Shown here piece by piece: positions 1 to 5,300 of a DNA stretch of 14,705 nt. The DNA is taken from NCBI GenBank assembly GCA_035636095.1, contig DASPZU010000011.1, positions 1 to 14,705 of the forward strand, in the 5' to 3' direction. Each line of letters opens with the position of its first letter. Position 1 is the stretch's first letter. Under the pieces are notes generated by a model. The model had not been told where the DNA came from. It saw only the letters and a program-made list of their open reading frames with translations, and made no database searches. Source of the stretch: Gp7-AA10 sp035636095. GTDB taxonomy: Bacteria; Acidobacteriota; Thermoanaerobaculia; Gp7-AA8. A program made the position numbers and the translations under genes.

Positions 1-22
1 CAGCGAAGATGAACACCAGCAG

Positions 23-92
23 CGTCATCCTGAGCCGCGCAGACGGCGAAGGATCTCCCCGCCGGAGATCCTTCGCTCCGCTCAGGATGACG
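23..92. repeat. Imperfect palindrome just after purB, possible terminator or dispersed repeat
   Basis: Two 13-bp arm pairs are exactly complementary: 23-35 (CGTCATCCTGAGC) with 80-92, and 46-58 (GCGAAGGATCTCC) with 64-76. They enclose a 5-nt loop at 59-63. The inner and outer stems are separated by unequal bulges of 10 nt and 3 nt. The purB stop codon is at 94-96 on the minus strand, so a purB transcript would fold this hairpin straight after the gene. There is no clear U-tract in the visible part. The motif resembles a dispersed short palindrome seen in many bacterial genomes, so it may be a mobile palindrome reused as a 3' end. The palindrome is seen; the terminator role is inferred. Confidence 0.7.
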
Positions 93-93
93 G

Positions 94-1509
94 TCATACC
101 CGCACCTCGGCAGTCCCGCGCTGAACGTTCGCGGCGTTCGCGGCGATGATGGGATCGATCTCCTCGATGAGGAAGCGCTCCGTCTGCTGGCGCGAGAGCC
201 CGATGTAGTTGTTCGGGTTCGCCATCGCGTCCATCGTCGTGCGGTCGATGCCGAAAAGCGGATCGCCCGCGATGCGTTTCAGCAGGTCATCGCCGCCGGC
301 TGCTGCATGCGAATGGATCCGCACGCGCTCGTGCAGCACCTGGCGATCTCCACCGCGTCGCACGCCTTCCATCATGAGGTTCTCCGTCATCATGAAAGGT
401 AACTCGCGAGCGACGTTGGCGGCGATGACATCTTCGTGAACGACCATGCCGCTCACGATGTTGTCGACCAGCAGCGCGATGGCGTCGGCGGCCAGGAAGG
501 CCTCCGGGATCGCGATCCGCCGATTGGCGGAATCGTCGAGCGTGCGCTCGAACCATTGCGTGGCGGCGGTCATGGCGGGATTGAGCGCGTTGATGATCAG
601 GTGTCGCGCCAGACCATCGATGCGCTCGGCGCGCATCGGATTGCGCTTGTAGGCCATGGCGGAAGAGCCGACCTGCTCTTCCTCGAAGGGCTCCTCGATT
701 TCGTGCATGTGCTGCAGCAGCCGTATGTCGTAGGCGAACTTCGATGCCGACTGCGCGAAACCGGATAGCACCGACACGATCTGCGCATCGATTTTGCGCG
801 AATAGGTCTGGCCCGAGACCGGAACGCTTTTCCGCAGGCCGACTTTTTCGGCGACCAGCTGCTCGAGCCGGTTCACTTTCGATGCGTCGCCTTCGAACAG
901 ACTGAGGAACGACGCCTGCGTTCCGGTCGCGCCCTTGACGCCTAACAGCGCCATCTGCGATTGGCGGAACTCGATCTCGCGATAGTCGAGCAGGAGATCG
1001 TGCAGCCACAGCGTGGCGCGTTTGCCGACTGTCGTCAGTTGCGCCGGCTGAAAGTGCGTGAATGCCAGTTGCGGCGTGGCGCGCCATTTCCAGGCGAAGT
1101 CGCGCAGCTTGGCCATCACGCCGGCGATCCGCTGTTTGATGATGGCCAGCGCCTCCGCCATCTGCAGGATCTCGGTGTTGTCCGTGACGTACGCCGAGGT
1201 GGCGCCGAGGTGAATGATGGCTTTGGCGGAGGGGGCCTGCAGTCCGTAGGCGTAAATGTGCGACATCACGTCGTGGCGGATCTCGCGCTCGCGGCGTTCG
1301 GCATCTTCGTAGTTGATGTCCTGCGCGTGCGCCTTCAGCTCTGCGATCTGTTTGTCGGTGATCGGAACGCCAAGCTCTTTCTCCGCTTCCGCCAGCGCGA
1401 TCCAGAGACGTCGCCAGGTGCGAAACTTGAAATCGGAGGAGAAAAGGTACGCCATCTCCTTCGATGCATACCGCTCGGTGAGGGGGTTCGACGCGGAGTC
1501 GCGTTTCAC
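94..1509 (-). CDS. purB: Adenylosuccinate lyase (eukaryote-like ADSL type)
   Basis: PurB cleaves SAICAR to AICAR and adenylosuccinate to AMP, both releasing fumarate, in cytoplasmic purine synthesis. The 471-residue protein matches the long animal-type ADSL from end to end. It has TERYASKEM near residue 11, RHDVM with His79, TSAYVTDN near 105, THFQPAQLTT with the likely general acid His152, QTYSRK near 235, the superfamily loop SSAMAYKRNPMR at 282-293, and ERTLDDSANRR at 321-331. The loop has Ala where the family normally has Pro (SSAMPYKRN), which is a small oddity. I chose the GTG at 1507-1509 because family similarity begins a few residues after it and a TATAAT lies six bases upstream. An internal ATG at 1453-1455 would cut into the conserved N-terminus. 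The open frame continues upstream only through transposase remnants. No purine neighbour is present. Confidence 0.95.
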   Translation of the reverse strand: MKRDSASNPLTERYASKEMAYLFSSDFKFRTWRRLWIALAEAEKELGVPITDKQIAELKAHAQDINYEDAERREREIRHDVMSHIYAYGLQAPSAKAIIHLGATSAYVTDNTEILQMAEALAIIKQRIAGVMAKLRDFAWKWRATPQLAFTHFQPAQLTTVGKRATLWLHDLLLDYREIEFRQSQMALLGVKGATGTQASFLSLFEGDASKVNRLEQLVAEKVGLRKSVPVSGQTYSRKIDAQIVSVLSGFAQSASKFAYDIRLLQHMHEIEEPFEEEQVGSSAMAYKRNPMRAERIDGLARHLIINALNPAMTAATQWFERTLDDSANRRIAIPEAFLAADAIALLVDNIVSGMVVHEDVIAANVARELPFMMTENLMMEGVRRGGDRQVLHERVRIHSHAAAGGDDLLKRIAGDPLFGIDRTTMDAMANPNNYIGLSRQQTERFLIEEIDPIIAANAANVQRGTAEVRV

Positions 1510-1515
1510 GTTCGG

Positions 1516-1521
1516 ATTATA
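1516..1521 (-). promoter_or_regulatory. Perfect -10 hexamer of purB, implying a leaderless GTG start
   Basis: On the minus strand TATAAT is followed by six bases and then the purB GTG, so transcription would start at or next to the start codon. No Shine-Dalgarno sequence is present. The expected -35 position falls inside the REP-like repeat and is not canonical. The hexamer overlaps the TAA stop of the decayed transposase, so the promoter seems to lie on the element boundary. Confidence 0.55.
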
Positions 1522-1934
1522 ACTGTGTGGCGGCGGGCGCCCTCGCCTCTCCTTCGATCCAATCCCTCCAAAGCCACTGCCATTCGTCCGGCGTCTCCAC
1601 GAGGCCCTTTCGGACTGGGTTGTTGCAGGTGGGATAAGCAATTCTCGGTGCTTGATGTCATGCGAAGACGAACTCTTCATCGCTTGCAGGACTGTTCGGA
1701 GTCGAACGTCGTAGGGTCTCAGAATCAGATGTACGTGATCGAGCATGACTACCACAACATGCAGCCAATACTTCAACGTGTGATCGTGAAGGCATGACGC
1801 GAGACCAAGGTGCGGGCTTCGGGAGGAAGTTGGCGACGTCGCCACGTACAGAACGTTACGAAGTAAGTCTTGCCACTCTTCTCAAGGTGCGGAAGCTCGC
1901 GACGGTACGCATTGGTGTCATTGCCGACAGGCAC
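1517..1934 (-). pseudogene. Decayed REP-associated tyrosine transposase (RAYT)
   Basis: Transposase similarity is spread over three reading frames. An N-terminal piece (AYRRELPHLEKSGKTYFVTF..., from about 1910 down) carries the family's FVTF motif. Around 1800 the frame shifts to a piece containing LHDHTLKYWLHVVVVMLDHV and then HLILRP, so the metal-binding HVH motif (codons at 1729-1737) is intact. Near 1625-1670 the frame changes again, and the middle of the family (the VWQ...RDERE segment) is missing. The end resumes at 1624 with NNPVRKGLVETPDEW and stops at TAA 1517-1519, inside the left repeat copy. GTG at 1932-1934 is a possible old start. With one frameshift and an internal deletion it should be inactive. 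RAYT proteins normally mobilise the REP palindromes that flank them, and such repeats are present here. An active homologue elsewhere in the genome is possible. Confidence 0.85.
1521..1547 (-). repeat. REP-like repeat, left copy at the RAYT 3' end
   Basis: This 27-bp stretch is the exact reverse complement of 2000-2026. It encodes the last residues of the RAYT (RAPAATQ) and ends at the purB -10 hexamer. It lacks the extra upstream arm that lets the right copy fold into a complete hairpin. Confidence 0.85.
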
Positions 1935-1993
1935 ACTCCATTCGTACCTCGGTATTGGTGCGGCTCCAAATTCTTCTACTATGCGAAGAGTTT

Positions 1994-2026
1994 GCGGCGG
2001 GCGAGGGCGCCCGCCGCCACACAGTT
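1994..2026 (+). repeat. REP-like palindrome, right copy upstream of the RAYT
   Basis: Positions 1994-2002 (GCGGCGGGC) and 2009-2017 (GCCCGCCGC) form a perfect 9-bp stem around a 6-nt loop. The tail CACACAGTT follows. Bases 2000-2026 match 1521-1547 in inverted orientation without a mismatch over 27 bp. Together the two copies bracket the transposase remnant. Confidence 0.85.
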
Positions 2027-2028
2027 TC

Positions 2029-2045
2029 GGCGCCCGCCGCCACAC
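2029..2045 (+). repeat. REP-like half-copy in tandem
   Basis: GGCGCCCGCCGCCACAC repeats 2006-2022 exactly, with a 23-bp period, so a second partial unit follows the right copy. It ends 30 bp before the ftsB-like start codon and therefore occupies the region where that gene's promoter should be. Confidence 0.8.
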
Positions 2046-2063
2046 GGTCACATCGCATCGCGT

Positions 2064-2069
2064 TACACT
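2064..2069 (+). promoter_or_regulatory. -10-like hexamer directly before the ftsB-like gene
   Basis: TACACT (TAnnnT pattern) is followed by only five bases before ATG 2075. No Shine-Dalgarno sequence is visible. This fits a leaderless transcript. No good -35 is seen, since the upstream bases belong to the REP-like half-copy. Confidence 0.4.
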
Positions 2070-2074
2070 TAGCC

Positions 2075-2389
2075 ATGCCTTCGGCGGCGGCGGTGCGCGA
2101 TTCAAGGGTGACGCTGCGGGCGTTCACGCTGATCGCGGCGGTCCTGGCCATCGTCTTCGGCCTCTCCTTTTTCTTCAGCAACCGCGGGATTGCGGAGCTG
2201 CAGCAGGCGCGCAAGCGGGTCGCCGACTTGCAATCGGACATCAATCGCCTGCAAGCCGAGAATGCACGCTTGCGAGCTGAGATCGAAAGCGCGAAGAAGT
2301 CGACCTATGCGGTCGAGCGCATCGCGCGCGAGGAGCTGGGCATGTCGAAAAAAGGCGAAGTGGTCTACATGCTGCCGCGCCAGCGCTAA
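2075..2389 (+). CDS. FtsB/DivIC-family septum formation initiator
   Basis: The 104-residue protein has the standard FtsB/DivIC plan. A short basic cytoplasmic N-terminus is followed by one membrane helix (about residues 14-33, FTLIAAVLAIVFGLSFFFSN). Next comes a periplasmic coiled coil (about 35-72, with ELQQARKRVADLQSDINRLQ), then the conserved tail AREELGMSKKGEVVYMLP. Family members bridge FtsL and FtsQ in the divisome and help switch on septal peptidoglycan synthesis. ATG 2075 was chosen because 40 upstream in-frame codons only read through the repeat and have no family similarity. The gene ends 10 bp before the convergent regulator ends. FtsB and DivIC cannot be told apart here, so no symbol is assigned. 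Confidence 0.88.
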   Translation: MPSAAAVRDSRVTLRAFTLIAAVLAIVFGLSFFFSNRGIAELQQARKRVADLQSDINRLQAENARLRAEIESAKKSTYAVERIAREELGMSKKGEVVYMLPRQR

Positions 2390-2399
2390 CCGGTCGCGC

Positions 2400-3155
2400 T
2401 CAAGGCGGCAGCGTTACCTGGTCGTTCCCAGCATCGGGTCTTTCATTCCAATCGCGGCCGAGCAAGTCTCGCCTCAACGCGGTGGCCAGCAACTGGACGC
2501 GCGTCTTCACGCCGTACTTTCGGTACAACCGGCTCATGCGCGCTTTAATGGTCACTTCCGCCAATCCGAACCGGGCTGCCATTTCTTTGTTAGTCAAACC
2601 CTCATAGAGGAGTTGAAGGAGATTGCGTTCGTCGATCGCGGCGTGCGTTAGCGCGCTCGCGTCGCCCTCGGGCTTCGAGCCGCGTGCCGACAAGGCCACG
2701 GCCTCGCGGGGTGCCCAGATTCTCCCTTCACCAATCACCTTGAGCGCGTGGTAAAGGTCGCCACCCGCAGCAGACATCAGAAAGTAGCCCCGGGCGCCGA
2801 CTGCCAGCATGGCAGCCGTGAGTTCCAAACGGTCGTCTTCTCCAAACACGATGACGTTCGTGCCTCGAAAGAGATCCCTGAGATGCGGAATGAGCGCGAT
2901 GCCATGGTTGAGGATCAAACGGTGGGCGAGCATCGTGATGGCCGGGCTCACTCCGGCCGGTGCACGTTTCATCGTCAAAACCTTTTCGAAATGACGCTCT
3001 CCCAGCAGATGCACCTGCCCCGACCGCTCAGCGACGTGCTGAATCCCGGTGAATCGCCAGAAGTCCGGCTCGAGTAGAAGCAGCTCGATCATGATGCTGC
3101 TGTCACGTGCGCCCACGATGAGCCCGAATCGCTCGGTGCCCTCGGCTTTGGGCAT
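2400..3155 (-). CDS. LuxR/NarL-type regulator with degenerate receiver domain
   Basis: The C-terminus (about residues 173-232 of 251) is a LuxR-type helix-turn-helix: LLYEGLTNKEMAARFGLAEV followed by TIKARMSRLYRKYGVKTRVQ. The first 150 residues keep the shape of a receiver, most clearly in VIVFGEDD...AVGARGYFLM...IGEGRIWAP. The phosphorylation residues are missing. The usual acidic pair after beta-1 reads LIVGARDS, the phospho-acceptor position in TMLAHRLILNHG appears to be Ala or His (residues 77-78), and the beta-5 Lys appears to be Met127. It therefore probably acts without phosphorylation. It is divergent from the gvpA operon across about 270 bp, so it is a good candidate controller of that operon, but this is inferred from position. 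No sensor kinase is adjacent. Confidence 0.85.
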   Translation of the reverse strand: MPKAEGTERFGLIVGARDSSIMIELLLLEPDFWRFTGIQHVAERSGQVHLLGERHFEKVLTMKRAPAGVSPAITMLAHRLILNHGIALIPHLRDLFRGTNVIVFGEDDRLELTAAMLAVGARGYFLMSAAGGDLYHALKVIGEGRIWAPREAVALSARGSKPEGDASALTHAAIDERNLLQLLYEGLTNKEMAARFGLAEVTIKARMSRLYRKYGVKTRVQLLATALRRDLLGRDWNERPDAGNDQVTLPP

Positions 3156-3164
3156 ATCAAATAT

Positions 3165-3392
3165 CTACATACTTCCGCCTAAAAAAACTCCCGTGGGGTG
3201 GACGTGTTGGAGTGCCGAGCAACAAAGTTTGGAATCTTGTTTACGCAGCCCCGGAGTCCTCATGGCGCCGGTCTCAATGTACGAACGTACCTGGCTCGAG
3301 CTCAGAAGTGATCCGAACGTATTTTCGAATGCTTGCGCGGCATCCAAAAACATGTTCCATGCGTGCAATGCGGCATTCGCAATGCTGAACAT
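3165..3392 (-). CDS. Candidate small protein (75 aa) upstream of the regulator gene
   Basis: This ORF ends 9 bp before the regulator's ATG, so it would form a natural two-gene operon with it. The N-terminal half (MFSIANAALHAWNMFLDAAQ and on to about residue 45) looks like a plausible amphipathic helix, loosely like phasin-type small proteins. The C-terminal half looks less protein-like and crosses a T-tract. No Shine-Dalgarno sequence precedes the ATG. It overlaps a competing ORF on the other strand (3262-3417), so at most one is likely real. I do not recognise a family. Confidence 0.25.
   Translation of the reverse strand: MFSIANAALHAWNMFLDAAQAFENTFGSLLSSSQVRSYIETGAMRTPGLRKQDSKLCCSALQHVHPTGVFLGGSM
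3181..3213 (-). terminator. Weak stem plus T-tract upstream of the regulator start
   Basis: On the minus strand ACTCC (3213-3209) can pair with GGAGT (3191-3187), followed by an overlapping run of seven T ending at 3181, 25 bp before the regulator's start codon. The stem is only 5 bp and the loop 17 nt, so this may be chance. If real, it would act as a leader terminator or attenuator. Confidence 0.2.
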
Positions 3393-3417
3393 CGAGAGCG
3401 ATGTGCAAATGCTCTGA
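3262..3417 (+). CDS. Candidate small protein (51 aa) leading the gvp operon
   Basis: ATG 3262 is preceded by GGAG at 3253-3256 with a 5-nt spacer. The TGA stop at 3415-3417 touches the Shine-Dalgarno sequence of gvpA, an arrangement typical of translational coupling. The product is short, begins MAPVSMYERTWLELRSDPN, and has an Ala/Asn/Met-rich helical second half with two Cys. Third codon positions are only moderately G+C rich, which weakens the case. It lies antisense to another candidate ORF (3165-3392). I do not recognise a family. The reading is based on ribosome-site quality and spacing only. Confidence 0.3.
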   Translation: MAPVSMYERTWLELRSDPNVFSNACAASKNMFHACNAAFAMLNIESDVQML

Positions 3418-3427
3418 AAGGAGGTGA
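3417..3427 (+). promoter_or_regulatory. Near-perfect Shine-Dalgarno of gvpA
   Basis: AAAGGAGGTGA is complementary to the 16S 3' end over its full length. The GGAGG core is 8 nt before ATG 3433. It is the strongest ribosome site in the window and suggests high expression, as expected for a shell protein. It also decides the start in favour of ATG 3433 over the in-frame GTG at 3424, which lies inside it. Confidence 0.85.
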
Positions 3428-3432
3428 CAACA

Positions 3433-3726
3433 ATGGCGAAAGTTCAGGTGTCGACCAATTCAGCGAACCTGGCAGACATCGTCGGTGCGATTCTCGACAA
3501 GGGAATCGTCATCGAAGTCTGGGCGAAGCTCCTTCTTCTCGGTACGGAGATCCTGCGTCTCGAGGCGCGCGTCGTGGTGGCGTCAGTCCAGACGTATCTG
3601 ACGTACGCCGAAGCGATCGGGCTGACGCGGCTGGTGGCCGCTCCCGCCGCGGCAGCGATCGCCGCGCCCGCTCTCGACATCCGCGTGCCCGCGTCGCGAG
3701 AGATCGCGGGGCACGCCGTCCGGTAA
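3433..3726 (+). CDS. gvpA: Gas vesicle structural protein GvpA
   Basis: GvpA is the small hydrophobic protein that polymerises into the ribbed, gas-permeable wall of gas vesicles. Residues 14-65 follow the family closely: ADIVGAILDKGIVIEVWAKL, then LLLGTEILRLEARVVVASVQ, then TYLTYAEAIGLT. This includes the DKGIVI turn, the paired beta-strand region, and the EARVVVASV...TYLxYAEAIGLT block. The usual DAWxRVSLVG reads EVWAKLLLLG, which is more hydrophobic. The 97-residue length exceeds the common 70-80 because of an Ala/Pro-rich tail from about residue 69 that ends in a polar segment. GvpJ or GvpM are paralogues, but the match is best to GvpA. It is followed after 34 bp by gvpF/L in the same direction. 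No other shell or accessory gene of the usual cluster is visible. Confidence 0.9.
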   Translation: MAKVQVSTNSANLADIVGAILDKGIVIEVWAKLLLLGTEILRLEARVVVASVQTYLTYAEAIGLTRLVAAPAAAAIAAPALDIRVPASREIAGHAVR

Positions 3727-3760
3727 GCAGCAGCAGGCAGTGTGCGATGGAGAGGTCTCT

Positions 3761-4552
3761 ATGAGCACGATAGCGCGATCATCTGCAGTCTACGTTTACG
3801 GCCTTGTGCGAGCGAACCTCGATCTCGAGCTGGGCCCGATCGGCATTCACGAGGATGGCGCGCCGGCCCCTGTCTACACACTGCCCGTCGGCCGCATTGC
3901 GGCCGTGGTCAGCGCTCGGAAAGAGCGAAGCTTTGTCTTACCAGCCCGTGGTGACCTCGACGCTCATCAGCGGGTGACCTCGCGAACGATGGAAGTGGGC
4001 ACCATCCTGCCGTTCGCCTTCGGGCAAGTGGCGCGCAACGAGCGGGAAGTGTCGCGTTTTCTCCGTGCCCACCAGTCGTCTGTTTCCAGAGAGCTCGATC
4101 GGTTGGAGGGGAAGGTGCAGATGGGCTTGAAGGTCCAGTGGGAAGTCAACAACATCTATCAATACATCATCGACACCAATCCGGAGCTGGCCTACCTGCG
4201 CGATCGGCTCTTCACTTCTACCGATCCTTCGGGCCTCGCCGAGCAGATCGAGCTCGGCCAGCGATTCGAGGCGTGTCTCCAGGCGAAACGAGCGCAGGTC
4301 GTCAATTCGCTGGTTGATGGGCTTGCAGTCAATCTGGTACCGCCGAAGGAGCTGCCCGTTCGCAGCGAGAAGGCCGTCGCCGATCTCATGTTCCTCATCG
4401 AGCGAAGCGATCGCGCTCGATTCGAGGAGGACGTCCGGCAACTGGCCGCCGCCTGGCCTCCCGAGTATGCATTTCGCGTCACGGGGCCCTGGGCACCCTT
4501 CAACTTCGTCGAGCTCCAGCTTTCCGGATCGACAAGGAGCTACCAATCATGA
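3761..4552 (+). CDS. Gas vesicle protein GvpF/GvpL
   Basis: The 263-residue protein is a GvpF/GvpL-family member. It begins with the family's YVYGLV strand (residues 11-16), then GRIAAVVS, the central block LDAHQRVTSRTMEVGTILPF and FAFGQV, and ends with the characteristic GPWAPFNFVELQL. Known members bind GvpA and are thought to keep it from aggregating or to help vesicle assembly; some sit in the wall. ATG 3761 is favoured over an upstream ATG at 3740 because GGAGAGG at 3749-3755 lies 5 nt before it and homology begins soon after. Its stop overlaps the next start in ATGA (4549-4552), implying translational coupling with the hydrolase. F and L cannot be distinguished from sequence alone. Confidence 0.9.
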   Translation: MSTIARSSAVYVYGLVRANLDLELGPIGIHEDGAPAPVYTLPVGRIAAVVSARKERSFVLPARGDLDAHQRVTSRTMEVGTILPFAFGQVARNEREVSRFLRAHQSSVSRELDRLEGKVQMGLKVQWEVNNIYQYIIDTNPELAYLRDRLFTSTDPSGLAEQIELGQRFEACLQAKRAQVVNSLVDGLAVNLVPPKELPVRSEKAVADLMFLIERSDRARFEEDVRQLAAAWPPEYAFRVTGPWAPFNFVELQLSGSTRSYQS

Positions 4553-5214
4553 TTCCAGTAACTTCAGCGCAGCTTCAGCTTCTCGCTCCAAATATCCGCA
4601 GCAACTATCGAAACGGATTCGCCGACGCGGACAAGGTGCTCGCAGACTACGACATCAACAGCACAGCGCTTCACCTGGCTCACTTCATGGCGCAGATTCT
4701 CCACGAAAGCGGCGGACTCACCGTTCTGATTGAAAACCTCGATTATCGTGCGGAACGCATCCGCGAGGTATGGCCGAGTAGATTCAAGACAGTCGAAGAC
4801 GCGAAGCCCTTCGCACACAACCCGGAAGCACTGGCGAACAAGGTTTACGGCGGAAGAATGGGCAACATACAACCGGGCGACGGATGGCGCTTCATCGGCC
4901 GCGGTCTTCTTCAGATCACCGGTCGTGAGTCGTACGAGCGTTACGGAAAAGCATTGGGTATCGAACTTGCCGCAAGTCCTGATCTTGCATTCAGCGCGGA
5001 ATGGTGTTTGCCTCTGGCCGCTGCTGAGTGGTATGCAGCGGGCTGCAATGCCTTTGCCGATGCCGATGACATCCGCAAGGTCACGCGCGCGATCAACGGC
5101 GGATATACCGGCCTAACTTCACGCAAGAAGTGGCTTGCCAGGACCAGGCAGGTGTGGATGACCTCTGGCGTGGTCGAAAACGCTACGATCCGAGCCGGTT
5201 CCGCGGGACGTTGA
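4549..5214 (+). CDS. GH19 family peptidoglycan hydrolase/chitinase-like enzyme
   Basis: This 221-residue protein is a bacterial/phage-type GH19 glycosidase that would cut beta-1,4 links in chitin or peptidoglycan glycans. Visible motifs are AHFMAQILHESGG with the likely catalytic acid Glu53, IENLDYRAERI with the likely catalytic base Glu62, WRFIGRGLLQITGRESYERYG at 113-133, and RAINGGYTG near 180. Size and layout match phage endolysins and related bacterial lysozymes rather than secreted chitinases. The N-terminus has no signal peptide or membrane segment, so the product should stay cytoplasmic unless released. It starts inside the gvpF/L stop codon (ATGA). No holin or other phage gene is nearby, so a prophage origin is not supported by context. 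Substrate preference is not determined. Confidence 0.88.
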   Translation: MIPVTSAQLQLLAPNIRSNYRNGFADADKVLADYDINSTALHLAHFMAQILHESGGLTVLIENLDYRAERIREVWPSRFKTVEDAKPFAHNPEALANKVYGGRMGNIQPGDGWRFIGRGLLQITGRESYERYGKALGIELAASPDLAFSAEWCLPLAAAEWYAAGCNAFADADDIRKVTRAINGGYTGLTSRKKWLARTRQVWMTSGVVENATIRAGSAGR

Positions 5215-5300
5215 GGCGATACGGCAATCGTTGTGCGCTGGGACACATCCCCGGTCCCATGCACCGGCGTTATAGTTCTCTCCTCCTTGGGAGCGAACAA

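Noticed and set aside
961..1797. Long plus-strand ORF opposite purB
   Set aside because: It is antisense to a clearly conserved gene, and its low-complexity Arg/Gly/Val composition is typical of a shadow frame in G+C-rich DNA.
1510..1845. The purB frame stays open far upstream, giving a 583-residue protein
   Set aside because: The added 112 residues are transposase remnant and repeat translation with no lyase similarity; GTG 1509 with its TATAAT is a better start.
1955..2074. Longer N-terminus for the FtsB-like protein
   Set aside because: These codons read through the REP-like repeat and add nothing resembling the family; the membrane helix follows ATG 2075 at the usual distance.
3365..3385. 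Direct 7-bp repeat GCAATGC and a small AATGC/GCATT palindrome as a gvp operator
   Set aside because: Too short to separate from chance and located inside a candidate small ORF.
4549..5214. Prophage lysis cassette
   Set aside because: There is no holin, spanin, tail or integrase gene nearby, and the gene is fused by ATGA to a gas vesicle gene.
5240..5267. Short inverted repeats between the GH19 and GGDEF/EAL genes as a terminator
   Set aside because: Stems are only 5 bp, the two possible pairings exclude each other, and no T-tract follows.
5130..5300. Upstream start for the GGDEF/EAL protein overlapping the GH19 gene
   Set aside because: No ribosome site and no domain similarity before 5301, where a GGGAG is well placed.
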